Of a DNA stretch of 64,000 bases, positions 38,828 through 47,531 are shown piece by piece. The notes beneath the pieces were generated by a model. The model ran no database searches. It had not been told where the DNA came from and saw only the letters and a program-made list of their open reading frames with translations. The position numbers were made by a program, and so were the translations under genes. The stretch's first letter is position 1. Each line of letters opens with the position of its first letter. Source of the DNA: CAZEYT01 sp964516295 (lineage in GTDB: Bacteria > Verrucomicrobiota > Verrucomicrobiia > Chthoniobacterales > Terrimicrobiaceae); contig CAZEYT010000005.1 in NCBI GenBank assembly GCA_964516295.1, forward strand, positions 1 through 64,000, read 5' to 3'.

Positions 38828-39586
38828 TCAGACGGGGATGCCGAGGGCTTCCTTGGCGGCGGCGAAGGTATACTCGCGATTCATGCGGGCGATGACCGAG
38901 GCCGGGATTCCCGCCGGGCAGACCGCTTCGCAGGCGTAGTAGTTCGAGCAATTGCCAAAGCCCTCCTTGTCCATCTGGCGGACCATGTTCAACACACGGC
39001 GACCGCTCTCCGGCTTGCCTTGCGGCAGGAGTCCGAGGTGGGTGACCTTCGCGGCCACGAAAAGCATGGCCGATCCGTTCGGACAAGCCGCCGCGCAGGC
39101 TCCACAGGAGATGCAGGCCGCGGCGTCCATCGCTTGGTCGGCAATGACTTTCGGAATCGGGACCGCATTCGCATCGGGGGCCGATCCGGCGCGTTCACTA
39201 ATGAATCCGCCCGCCTGCATGATGCGGTCGTAGGCCTGACGGTTCACGACGAGGTCACGCTCGACCGGGAAGGCATCCGCGCGGAATGGCTCGATGGTGA
39301 TCACCTGGCCGTCTTGGAATTTCCGCATGTAGAGCTGGCAGGTGGTCCCGCGGCCGGGGCCGTGGGGGATGCCATTGATCGTGAGCGAACAGTTTCCACA
39401 AATGCCCTCGCGGCAGTCCGAGTCGAACTGGATCGGCTCGATCCCGCGTTTGGTGAGGTCCTCATTGACGATGTCGAGCATTTCGAGGAAGGAGGCCTCG
39501 GCCGGGATGTTGTTGGCCTCGTATTGCTCGATTTTGCCCGGGCTGTTCGGGCTCTTCTGACGCCAGACTTCGAGATAGAATTTCAT
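38828..39586 (-). CDS. sdhB: Succinate dehydrogenase iron-sulfur subunit
   Basis: A 252-aa subunit carrying the [2Fe-2S], [4Fe-4S] and [3Fe-4S] centres. N-terminal ferredoxin cysteines in DCREGICGNCSLTINGIPHGPGRGTTC (split over residues 59-83) and C-terminal clusters in ACISCGACAAACPNGS and the NYYACEAVCPAGIP region. Electrons pass from SdhA to the quinone site. Last gene of sdhCAB. A degenerate copy of its 3' end occurs at 32017-32082. Confidence 0.96.
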   Translation of the reverse strand: MKFYLEVWRQKSPNSPGKIEQYEANNIPAEASFLEMLDIVNEDLTKRGIEPIQFDSDCREGICGNCSLTINGIPHGPGRGTTCQLYMRKFQDGQVITIEPFRADAFPVERDLVVNRQAYDRIMQAGGFISERAGSAPDANAVPIPKVIADQAMDAAACISCGACAAACPNGSAMLFVAAKVTHLGLLPQGKPESGRRVLNMVRQMDKEGFGNCSNYYACEAVCPAGIPASVIARMNREYTFAAAKEALGIPV

Positions 39587-39595
39587 GGTCGGGAA

Positions 39596-41512
39596 TTACT
39601 TGTAGCTTCGGGTGGCGAGTTTGACCTGTTCGTAGACGAGCGGTTCCTTGATCAGCGAGGGGGCTTTTCCTTCGCCCTCGTATTTCCACGCCGAGACGTA
39701 GGAATACTCCTCATCGTTACGAAGGGCCTCGCCTTCCGGGGTCTGATATTCGGTTCGAAAATGGCCGCCGCAGGATTCGTTGCGCTCCAGGGCGTCGAGG
39801 CACATGAGTTCTCCAAATTCGAGGAAATCGGCCACACGACCGGCACGCTCGAGTTCCATGTTGATGCCATCCGCGGTGCCGAGGAGTTTGAGATTGCTCC
39901 AAAATTCTTCGCGGAGCTTCGGGATCCGCCGCAGGGCTTCTTCGAGACCCTTTTTGTCCCGGGCCATGCCGCACTTGTCCCAAATGATGAGCCCAAGCTC
40001 GCGGTGGAAACTGTCCACACTGCGCGTTCCCTTGATGTCGATAAGCCTTTGAACGCGGGCCTTGACCGAGGCCACGGCTTCTTGGAAGGCCGAGTGGTTC
40101 GGGTCGACCTTTTTGCCGAACTGCGTCGTCATATACTCGCCGAGGGTGTAAGGGATAACGAAGTAGCCATCCGCGAGGCCTTGCATCAGGGCGCTGGCCC
40201 CGAGGCGGTTGGCACCGTGATCGGAGAAATTCGCCTCGCCGAGCACATGGAGGCCCGGGATGTTGCTCATGAGATTGTAGTCCACCCACAGGCCGCCCAT
40301 CGTGTAGTGGACCGCGGGATAGATCCGCATCGGCCGCTCGTAGGCATTTTCTCCCGTGATGTTTTCATACATCTCGAAAAGATTTCCGTAGCGTTCTTCG
40401 ATGACACGCTTGCCCAGTCGGCCAATGGCGTCGCTGAAGTCGAGGTAAACACCCAGTCCGCCCGGGCCCACGCCGCGACCCTCGTCGCAGACTTCCTTCG
40501 CCGACCGCGACGAGATATCACGGGGAGCGAGGTTGCCATAGCTGGGATACTTGCGCTCGAGGTAGTAATCGCGCGCATCCTCCGGAATCGACGACGGTTC
40601 CTTGCCACAATCTTCCTTGCGCTTCGGCACCCAGACGCGTCCGTCGTTGCGGAGCGACTCGGACATGAGGGTGAGCTTCGACTGGTACTCGCCGCTGACC
40701 GGAATGCAGGTCGGGTGGATTTGTGTGAAGCACGGGTTGGCAAAAAGTGCGCCCCGTTTGAAGGCCCGATATGTCGCGGTCACGTTGCAGCCGCGGGCGT
40801 TCGTGGAGAGATAGAAAACGTTTCCGTAGCCGCCTGTGCAGAGGAGAACGGCATCGCCGGCATGCGAAGAAATCTCCCCAGTTTTCATGTCGCGAACGAC
40901 AATGCCCTTCGCATGCCCGTCTACGACCACGAGATCCATCATCTCGGTCTTTGAAAACATCTTCACGTTGCCGAGCGCGATCTGGTGACAGAGCGCCGAG
41001 TAGGCTCCGAGCAAAAGCTGCTGGCCGGTCTGGCCGCGGGCATAAAACGTCCGCGAGACTTGGGCACCGCCGAACGAACGGTTATCGAGCAATCCGCCAT
41101 ACTCCCGCGCAAAGGGCACGCCCTGCGCGACGCACTGGTCAATGATCGCCGAGCTGACCTCCGCAAGCCGGTAAACATTGCCTTCCCGCGAGCGAAAATC
41201 CCCGCCTTTGATCGTGTCGTAAAACAACCGGTAAACGCTGTCGCCGTCGTTCTGGTAGTTCTTCGCGGCATTGATCCCGCCTTGTGCGGCAATCGAGTGC
41301 GCCCGGCGCGGGCTGTCCTGATAGCAAAAGCATTTCACGCGGTAGCCCTGCTCGGCCAGTGTCGCGGCGGCGGATGCGCCGGCCAGACCGGAGCCGACCA
41401 CGATCAACTCAAACTTCCGCTTGTTCGCCGGACTGACGAGCTTGGCGTTGTTCTTGAAGGACGTCCACTTCTTGTCGAGCGGACCCGCGGGTATTTTGGA
41501 ATCAAGCGTCAT
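39596..41512 (-). CDS. sdhA: Succinate dehydrogenase flavoprotein subunit
   Basis: A 638-aa FAD subunit that oxidises succinate to fumarate. Start at ATG 41512 overlapping the sdhC stop; a longer open frame upstream lies within sdhC. FAD motif VVGSGLAGASAAATLAEQG near 37, covalent-FAD region HSIAAQGGINAAKN near 70, catalytic HPTCIP near 280 and HYTMGGLWVDY near 410. This is the longer form found with cytochrome b558-type membrane anchors. Confidence 0.97.
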   Translation of the reverse strand: MTLDSKIPAGPLDKKWTSFKNNAKLVSPANKRKFELIVVGSGLAGASAAATLAEQGYRVKCFCYQDSPRRAHSIAAQGGINAAKNYQNDGDSVYRLFYDTIKGGDFRSREGNVYRLAEVSSAIIDQCVAQGVPFAREYGGLLDNRSFGGAQVSRTFYARGQTGQQLLLGAYSALCHQIALGNVKMFSKTEMMDLVVVDGHAKGIVVRDMKTGEISSHAGDAVLLCTGGYGNVFYLSTNARGCNVTATYRAFKRGALFANPCFTQIHPTCIPVSGEYQSKLTLMSESLRNDGRVWVPKRKEDCGKEPSSIPEDARDYYLERKYPSYGNLAPRDISSRSAKEVCDEGRGVGPGGLGVYLDFSDAIGRLGKRVIEERYGNLFEMYENITGENAYERPMRIYPAVHYTMGGLWVDYNLMSNIPGLHVLGEANFSDHGANRLGASALMQGLADGYFVIPYTLGEYMTTQFGKKVDPNHSAFQEAVASVKARVQRLIDIKGTRSVDSFHRELGLIIWDKCGMARDKKGLEEALRRIPKLREEFWSNLKLLGTADGINMELERAGRVADFLEFGELMCLDALERNESCGGHFRTEYQTPEGEALRNDEEYSYVSAWKYEGEGKAPSLIKEPLVYEQVKLATRSYK

Positions 41513-42243
41513 TGGACAGTTTGCCTCCCCAGACCGAATACGAGGATGGAAATTGGGATGGATGCGTAGCCGATGAAAAGCGCCCAGGCGTACACCCGGG
41601 ACACCAACACCAGAGAGGAATGGATGCGGCGGTTTGTGATGCCGAGTGTCTGGAAAAGACTCCCGATGCCGTGGCTCAGGTGGAGCGTGAGGAGGAAAAG
41701 ACCAATCAGATACACCGCCACGATCCACGGATTGCTGAAACCATAGACGACCATCTTGAAAACATCGTGAACTTCATGCCCGTCGAGCATCGTCTCCATA
41801 TGCTGGTAGCTCGGATCAATGATCCGGACGGTGAAGTGGGCGAGGTGGAAAATGATGAACGACAACACGATCAGCCCGCTCAACCGCATCGTGCGCGCGG
41901 CCACCGTGGTGCGCACCGGGTCAAACGCGACGTATTTTTTCGGCCGGGCCGCCTGGTTTTCCTTCCACAGCAGCATCGTGAAGAAAATGTGAAGCACGAG
42001 GATCGCCAGCAGTCCGAAACGGATGACCCAGAGAAGCGGCCCCAGATCGGCGAGGTGCTTCGCGTAAGAATTGATCCAGTCCGGCCCAAGGTAGATCGTC
42101 ATGTTGCCGAGCAGGTGACCGGTGACGAAAGCGACCAAGGCAATGCCGGTCACGGCGACCACCGTTTTCTTGCCGATGGATGACAACAGCCACGCCAGAA
42201 GCGGGTGGGGGCCGGTGCGAGTCGAAGAGGAAGCCGAAATCAT
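41509..42243 (-). CDS. sdhC: Succinate dehydrogenase cytochrome b subunit
   Basis: A 244-aa membrane anchor with five hydrophobic segments, of the Bacillus type that binds two hemes without a separate SdhD. Conserved His residues occur in the helices (VTGHLLGNM, LVLHIFFTML, FHLAHFTVR, LLTLHLSHGIGS). First gene of sdhCAB. The AT-rich upstream region differs from the surrounding GC-rich sequence and probably holds the promoter. Confidence 0.93.
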   Translation of the reverse strand: MISASSSTRTGPHPLLAWLLSSIGKKTVVAVTGIALVAFVTGHLLGNMTIYLGPDWINSYAKHLADLGPLLWVIRFGLLAILVLHIFFTMLLWKENQAARPKKYVAFDPVRTTVAARTMRLSGLIVLSFIIFHLAHFTVRIIDPSYQHMETMLDGHEVHDVFKMVVYGFSNPWIVAVYLIGLFLLTLHLSHGIGSLFQTLGITNRRIHSSLVLVSRVYAWALFIGYASIPISILVFGLGRQTVQ

Positions 42244-42255
42244 GTGCGGAGCGTG

Positions 42256-42282
42256 TGTATAAGTTTATCTAATGAATCACAA
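42256..42282 (-). promoter_or_regulatory. Possible sigma70-type promoter for sdhCAB
   Basis: In the AT-rich stretch before sdhC the minus strand shows TTGTGA (42277-42282) and TATACA (42256-42261) separated by 15 bases, 12 bases before the sdhC ATG. Spacing is shorter than ideal, so this is a candidate only. Confidence 0.3.
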
Positions 42283-42315
42283 GCAAAAACCCGTCAACGG
42301 GGAGAAGTTCCTTCA

Positions 42316-43032
42316 TCATGAGGAACGTTCGGGCGGTGTGGTCGGACGCGGCGGAACCCGCGCCGGGTCGTGGTAGGTGATCGAGTCCCGACCGACCGCG
42401 CCGCCGGAGACGATGAACGTGGTGGCCTCATCAACCGTCCAGTTTGTCGAAACGACACGGCTGCGCGGGACGATCTCGAGGTAGCCGGAGGTGGGATTCG
42501 GCGTGGTGGGCACGTAAACGGCGACCAGTTCCTCACCGGTTGTCTCATCGGTCATCGTCCGCGTGACAAGTCCGACCGTCTTCATCTCGGAGGACGGAAA
42601 ATCGATCAGTACCACCCGCTGGAGCGAGGCCCCGGGCTTCTGCGAGATGACCGAGATGAATTTTTTTACCGATCCGTAGATGATCGCGACCAGCGGGATT
42701 TTTTGGATCGTCCGTTCCACGGTGTGGAGGATCTGATTCGCAAAAACATCCTTCGTTCCCCAGCCGAGCAGGAGGAGGGCGGCGAGCACCAGGATGACAC
42801 CGAGCACATCCACGACAAACTCGCTCTCGATCCCCGGAAAAACCCCGCGCAGGCTCACGGCCAGCACCTGGGCGACCGGGCGGCCGGCTGCGCTGAGGAG
42901 TCCGAACAAGACCTGCAGGACAAACCAGGTCACGACAAGCGGAATGGCGGCGAGGAGGCCGGTGAGGAGATATTCGCGGACTTTCTCCAAAAAGCCGCGA
43001 GCCGGTGGGGCGGTGCGGTTGGCGTCGTTCAT
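42316..43032 (-). CDS. DUF502 family membrane protein
   Basis: A 238-aa protein. Two membrane helices (about 22-50 and 70-95) enclose a short loop; a conserved soluble part follows with IPLVAIIYGSVKKF, VVLIDFPSSEMKTVGLVT and VYVPTTPNPTSGYLEIVPRS, hallmarks of DUF502. Members are found across bacteria and their role is unknown. The start at 43032 is the ATG before the family sequence begins. The C-terminus ends in a Pro/Arg tail. It diverges from the oxidoreductase at 43138. Confidence 0.9.
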   Translation of the reverse strand: MNDANRTAPPARGFLEKVREYLLTGLLAAIPLVVTWFVLQVLFGLLSAAGRPVAQVLAVSLRGVFPGIESEFVVDVLGVILVLAALLLLGWGTKDVFANQILHTVERTIQKIPLVAIIYGSVKKFISVISQKPGASLQRVVLIDFPSSEMKTVGLVTRTMTDETTGEELVAVYVPTTPNPTSGYLEIVPRSRVVSTNWTVDEATTFIVSGGAVGRDSITYHDPARVPPRPTTPPERSS

Positions 43033-43137
43033 GGTGCCATTCGATACAAGCCCGCCCGCTCTTTGTGTCAATCGCGGCCGCAAATTCCCGCGAAAAAACC
43101 ATTGCCCGAGGGCAACGCCCTGCGAATCATCGCGCCC

Positions 43138-44247
43138 ATGTCGGCAACACCATGCAAAGTCGGAATCATCGGGTGCGGGAACATCAGCGGGATCTACGCA
43201 GCGGCCGGCCGCCGGTTTGAGGATCTCGAAATCGTCGCCTGCGCAGACCTGGACCAAGCCCGCGCCGCGGCCGTGGCGGCCGAGCATGGCATTCCCCGGT
43301 CGCTCACCGTCGAAGACCTGCTGGCGGACGACGAAATCGAACTGGTGATCAATCTCACGATCCCCGCCGTTCACAGCGACGTGGCCCTCGCCGCCGTGAA
43401 GGCCGGCAAACACGTTTACAACGAGAAGCCCCTAGCGACAAAACGCCGCCCGGCCCGCGAAGTTCTCGGACTCGCCCGCGAGAAAAAACTCCGGGTCGGC
43501 TGTGCGCCCGATACCTTTCTCGGAGCCGGCCTCCAGACGTGCCGGCGGTTGATCGACGACGGCGCCATCGGCGAACCGGTCGGCGGGGTGGGGTTCATGT
43601 TGTCCCGCGGACCCGAGGGCTGGCACCCCAATCCCGATTTCTTCTACAAAAAAGGCGCGGGTCCGCTTTTTGACATGGGACCGTATTATCTTACGGCGCT
43701 CACCACACTCCTCGGTCCCGTGCGCCGCGTGTCGGGATCAGCGCGGATTTCGTTCCCCGAGCGCACCATCGGCAGCGGCCGGCTGGCGGGAGTCAAAATC
43801 GGCGTCGAAACTCCGACCCATGTCGTCGGGGTGCTGGATTTTGACAGCGGGGCGGTGGTCACGCTCACGATGAGTTTTGACGTCCAGGCCCATCGTCTCC
43901 CGCACGTGGAAATCTACGGCTCCGAAGGGACGCTCGTCCTCCCCAATCCGAACACGTTCGGCGGGCCGGTTTTGCTCCGGGGCACGGAGGACTCCGATTG
44001 GCGCGAGGTTCCGCTGGAGTTCGGCTACGCCGACAACAGCCGGGGGCTGGGTGTGGCGGATCTGGCCGCTGCCATTCGCGACGGGCGGGAGCACCGCGCG
44101 AACGCCCGCACGGCCTATCACGTGCTCGACATCATGCACTCGATTCTGGACGCGTCGGACACAGGCACCCATATCGAACTCGCGAGCTCGATGACCCGCC
44201 CGGCCCCGCTTCCGCAGGGTCTGGCCGACGGACGCGTAGAGCTCTGA
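43138..44247 (+). CDS. Gfo/Idh/MocA-family oxidoreductase
   Basis: A 369-aa NAD(P)-dependent oxidoreductase. The Rossmann motif GIIGCGNISGIYA begins near residue 9, ACADLD near 35 and EKPLA with the catalytic Lys near 98. The dimerisation sheet domain follows from about 130. Substrate is probably a sugar or inositol derivative, not assignable by sight. Stands alone on its strand; converges with the helicase gene with an 8-base gap. Confidence 0.92.
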   Translation: MSATPCKVGIIGCGNISGIYAAAGRRFEDLEIVACADLDQARAAAVAAEHGIPRSLTVEDLLADDEIELVINLTIPAVHSDVALAAVKAGKHVYNEKPLATKRRPAREVLGLAREKKLRVGCAPDTFLGAGLQTCRRLIDDGAIGEPVGGVGFMLSRGPEGWHPNPDFFYKKGAGPLFDMGPYYLTALTTLLGPVRRVSGSARISFPERTIGSGRLAGVKIGVETPTHVVGVLDFDSGAVVTLTMSFDVQAHRLPHVEIYGSEGTLVLPNPNTFGGPVLLRGTEDSDWREVPLEFGYADNSRGLGVADLAAAIRDGREHRANARTAYHVLDIMHSILDASDTGTHIELASSMTRPAPLPQGLADGRVEL

Positions 44248-44254
44248 GCCGGTC

Positions 44255-46582
44255 TCAGGCCAGCAAATCCCGCAGGTCGTCGTCCGACAACGCCGCGGCC
44301 ACTTCCTCCGCATCGAGCAAGCCGCCAAGGAGGGCACGCTTCTTGTTTTGGAGGTCGATCACGCGCTGCTCCACGGTGTCGCGTGCGACGAGTTTGATCG
44401 AGGTGACGACATTTGTCTGCCCGATCCGGTGCGCACGGTCGGTCGCCTGGGCCTCGGCGGCGGGGTTCCACCACGGGTCGAAATGAATGACCGTGTCGGC
44501 CGCCGTGAGATTCAGCCCGGCCCCGCCTGCTTTGAGACTGATCAGAAAAACGGGGATGGTCGGATCGGACTGGAAGGCTTCGACCACGGCCCCGCGGTCT
44601 TTCGTTGAGCCGTCGAGACGACACCAGCGCAGGCCGGCTTCATCCAGTGCCGGCGCGATGAGGTCGAGCATGGACGTGAATTGGCTGAACACGAGCACGC
44701 GATGACCGCCATCCGCGGCCTCGCCCAGGAGTTCGAGCAGGGCGTCCAACTTCGCCGAGGGCTCCGGTGCCTCCGACCCCAGCAATCGCAGATCGCAACA
44801 CGCCTGCCGCAGGCGCAGGAGGGCTGTGAGCACCTGCATGCGCGCGGCTCCACCACGTTCTTTTAGGGCGTCGATGCCCGCGCGGGCGGCGATTTGCAAT
44901 TGCGTGTAGGCGGCCTTCTGCGACGGGGTCAGGGCGACTTCGACGACTTGCTCGATTTTTTCCGGCAGATCGTCGAGGACTTCGGATTTCCTCCGGCGGA
45001 GGATCCATGGGCGCACGCGCCGGAGCAGGCGGTCCCACAATGCGCCGCGCTCCCCGTCGAGGAGCGGTTTTTCGTAGCGTTCCTGAAAGTCCTTTCGCGT
45101 GCCAAGGTGACCGGGCAGCAAAAACTCGAACAACGACCACAGATCGCGGATCGAGTTTTCGAGCGGCGTGCCGGTGAGAATGAACCGCGCGCCCGCCCGC
45201 AGCACCGCCGCCGCCCGGGCGTTGCGGCTGTCGGGATTTTTGATGTGCTGCGCTTCATCGAGCACGACCGTCGCGAAATCCTGCCCGCGGTAAAATGCCT
45301 CGTCCCGCCGCAGGAGCGCATAGCTCGTAATGACGAGATCGCTTGTCGCCATGCGGGAGAAAAGCGGCTCGCGATCAGAGCCGGTAATCACCAGCGTTCG
45401 CAACTCCGGCGCGAACACCCCGGCTTCGCGCTCCCAGTTCCAAACCAACGACGACGGGCACACAACGAGATGCGGTCCGGGGCGGGCTTGGAATAGGGCC
45501 AGGGTCTGGATCGTTTTTCCGAGTCCCATTTCGTCCGCCAAAAGCCCGCCATAGCCACGGTTCGCCAAATCCAACATCCACAACGCCCCCACCGCCTGAT
45601 ACGGCCGCAGTCTCTCGCGCAAGGGCCCGAGGTCGGAGGTGCGCGCCGTTCCCGAACCGCCCGCTTCCTTGCCGGTCCACCCGGCGATGCTAGCCTCGAG
45701 GTAGCCGCGATGAACGTCGCGAATGCGATACACCCCGCGCTCCTGAGTCGGATCGCAATCCCGCAAGACTTCTTCCAAATCCGCTGCCAGCGACGCATCC
45801 GGCACAGCCACCCGACCTCCGGAGAGTTTGAGCGTCGGATTCCCGCTTTGCAGCAGGCGTTGGAGGTCCTGCGCGGAGAGAATCGCTTCGCGCCCGGCCG
45901 TGAAATGCACGTGAAAATCCAGCCAGCCGTCGCCTTTTTCGCGGATGGCAAATTGCGGTTCGAGCCGCGCGATGTCGCGCGTCACATGCTGAAAGCGCTC
46001 GCCCTCCCGCACCTCCCACGTGGTTCTCAGCCGCGGAAGTTGCCCTGCAAAGAAGCGCACCACGGCGTCCTCGCCCCGGAGCACCGCTTTTCCTTTCACG
46101 TCCTCGAACCCGCAGCCCAGCAACTCCCGGAGAGCCTCCATCTCGGCGGCCGGGTTGGATTTCCCACGCTCCTCATAGACGAAAGAAATCTCCGCCTCCA
46201 AGTGTCGCAGCGATCCCTCCAGCGTGAGAGAGACCTTGGGCCTCTCCGGTGTCGTCGCGCCGACCGGCCGCGCCGGCTGTGGAGCGGGCACGGATTCGCG
46301 CCGGGCGGAGGGTTTCAGGACCTCCAAGCCGACGGCCACCGAGTGTGCACAAATGATTCCCCGCACCCGCGAATCACGGCACGGGCAGAGATTCTCGACA
46401 TCGATCGCATTGCGAATCTTGAGCCCCGCCAAAAACGGCTTTTCGGCGGAACTCACCCGCCCTCGCAGAACCGGAGGCTCGTAAGAGGCCTCGCTGATCC
46501 GCCCGGACGCGTGCAACTGCCGCGCCTGTTGGAAAACCGGCCAGCCGCACATCGAGACGAGGAATTTTTCGGAAAGTTCCAT
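44255..46582 (-). CDS. SWIM-domain SNF2-family helicase
   Basis: A 775-aa DNA-dependent ATPase. A SWIM zinc-binding motif sits near the N-terminus (C66-P-C68 ... C78-A-H80). The SNF2 ATPase core begins near residue 320 (LRPYQAVGALWML) with Walker A K356 in DEMGLGKT, DEAQH box, TGTPLENS, and the second lobe FSQFTSMLDLI, LISLKAGGAGLNLTAADTVIHFDPWWNPA and QATDRAHRIGQ. Start placed at ATG 46582; the frame extends upstream but without family similarity. Role is likely in DNA repair or transcription recycling, as for HepA-like proteins; not proven. Confidence 0.93.
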   Translation of the reverse strand: MELSEKFLVSMCGWPVFQQARQLHASGRISEASYEPPVLRGRVSSAEKPFLAGLKIRNAIDVENLCPCRDSRVRGIICAHSVAVGLEVLKPSARRESVPAPQPARPVGATTPERPKVSLTLEGSLRHLEAEISFVYEERGKSNPAAEMEALRELLGCGFEDVKGKAVLRGEDAVVRFFAGQLPRLRTTWEVREGERFQHVTRDIARLEPQFAIREKGDGWLDFHVHFTAGREAILSAQDLQRLLQSGNPTLKLSGGRVAVPDASLAADLEEVLRDCDPTQERGVYRIRDVHRGYLEASIAGWTGKEAGGSGTARTSDLGPLRERLRPYQAVGALWMLDLANRGYGGLLADEMGLGKTIQTLALFQARPGPHLVVCPSSLVWNWEREAGVFAPELRTLVITGSDREPLFSRMATSDLVITSYALLRRDEAFYRGQDFATVVLDEAQHIKNPDSRNARAAAVLRAGARFILTGTPLENSIRDLWSLFEFLLPGHLGTRKDFQERYEKPLLDGERGALWDRLLRRVRPWILRRRKSEVLDDLPEKIEQVVEVALTPSQKAAYTQLQIAARAGIDALKERGGAARMQVLTALLRLRQACCDLRLLGSEAPEPSAKLDALLELLGEAADGGHRVLVFSQFTSMLDLIAPALDEAGLRWCRLDGSTKDRGAVVEAFQSDPTIPVFLISLKAGGAGLNLTAADTVIHFDPWWNPAAEAQATDRAHRIGQTNVVTSIKLVARDTVEQRVIDLQNKKRALLGGLLDAEEVAAALSDDDLRDLLA

Positions 46583-46698
46583 GGATGACCGGTCCGGCAT
46601 CCTCGTCGCTCGGGCAAAAATGCCAAGTCGTGAGTGAGCACCCGCTTTCCTTTCCCGGCGGCCGCAAAACATCTCCACCACATCGCCGGAAATAATGA

Positions 46699-46726
46699 TT
46701 GCACCTCGAGAACCGGCTGGTATTCT
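46699..46726 (+). promoter_or_regulatory. Possible promoter of the rpmI-rplT unit
   Basis: TTGCAC (46699-46704) and TATTCT (46721-46726) are separated by 16 bases and lie 15 bases before the rpmI ATG, in the gap to the divergent helicase gene. Four of six bases match at each box. If correct, the leader is very short. Confidence 0.35.
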
Positions 46727-46740
46727 GACGAGCTTTTCCC

Positions 46741-46956
46741 ATGCCAAAATCCATCGCCCGCAGCAAGACGCGCAAATCCGTGGCCAAGCGCTTCAAGGTC
46801 ACCGGAACCGGCAAAATCGTGCGCACCCGCGCCGGACGCCGGCATTTGCTTTCCAGCAAGAACGCCAAGAGCAAGCGCCAGCTCGCCAAATCGGCCGTTG
46901 TTCACGACTCCGATGTGGATCGCGTAAAGAACAGTATGCCCTTCGGCAAGAAGTAA
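46741..46956 (+). CDS. rpmI: Ribosomal protein L35
   Basis: A 71-aa basic protein of the large ribosomal subunit with the usual TRKSVAKRFKVTGTGKIVR N-terminal pattern and RRHLLSSKNAKSKRQL. It is followed by rplT 123 bases later. infC, which commonly precedes rpmI, is absent here; the upstream gene is a divergent helicase. Confidence 0.96.
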   Translation: MPKSIARSKTRKSVAKRFKVTGTGKIVRTRAGRRHLLSSKNAKSKRQLAKSAVVHDSDVDRVKNSMPFGKK

Positions 46957-47079
46957 AATTTTTTCGATCCCACGGACTGCCCCTGCGATTGCGGGGGATA
47001 CGGAGCCGGCGAGTCCCGGGATCTCACGAAACGAACAGCCGCTCCACGGAGACCCTGCCGAAAAGCCGGGTAAATAGAC

Positions 47080-47457
47080 ATGCCAAGAGCAACCAATGCT
47101 CCCGCCAGCCGCGCGCGCCGCAAGCGCGTGATCGATGCCTCGAAAGGGTATCGCGGCCGCCGTTCCAAACTCTTCCGCTACGCGAAAGACGCGCAGATGA
47201 AGGGAAAATACTGGGCCTATCGTGACCGGAAGACCCGGAAGCGCAATTTCCGCGCTTTGTGGATCACCCGTCTGAGCGCCGCCGTTCGCGCGCAAGGCCT
47301 GACCTACAGCCGTTTCATCGAGGGGCTGAAGGCGGCGAATATCACGATCGACCGCAAGGTTCTTTCGGATATCGCCATCCACGACACCGCCGCATTTGAC
47401 CAGATTACGGCAAAAGCCCGCGAGGCGCTGGAGTCGAAGGTCGCCGCGGCCAAGTAA
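47080..47457 (+). CDS. rplT: Ribosomal protein L20
   Basis: A 125-aa ribosomal protein essential for 50S assembly, with RKRVIDASKGYRGRRSKLFR near residue 10 and RLSAAVRAQGLTYSRFI near 65. In some bacteria L20 represses its own operon by binding the leader; the rpmI-rplT gap contains a GC hairpin (about 46981-46997) but I cannot tell whether it is an L20 site. Confidence 0.96.
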   Translation: MPRATNAPASRARRKRVIDASKGYRGRRSKLFRYAKDAQMKGKYWAYRDRKTRKRNFRALWITRLSAAVRAQGLTYSRFIEGLKAANITIDRKVLSDIAIHDTAAFDQITAKAREALESKVAAAK

Positions 47458-47491
47458 GTCCCCGGCGCCCCATCGCGCCGAAAATCCTTTG

Positions 47492-47526
47492 CACCGGTCT
47501 CCTGCCAGGCGGGAGGCCGGTGTTTT
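47492..47526 (+). terminator. Terminator-like hairpin before pheS
   Basis: A GC-rich inverted repeat (CACCGG at 47492-47497 pairing with CCGGTG at 47517-47522, extended inward by CTCC/GGAG) is followed by TTTT, 5 bases before the pheS ATG. The shape fits an intrinsic terminator or an attenuator. The short T run makes full termination doubtful. Confidence 0.5.
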
Positions 47527-47531
47527 GATCA

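Noticed and set aside
39020..40954. A 644-residue plus-strand frame opposite sdhA and sdhB
   Set aside because: Antisense of two clear succinate dehydrogenase genes in a GC-rich genome where such frames are common.
46981..46997. GC-rich hairpin between rpmI and rplT as a terminator
   Set aside because: No T run follows it, and rplT must be expressed; an L20 binding site is possible but not readable by eye.
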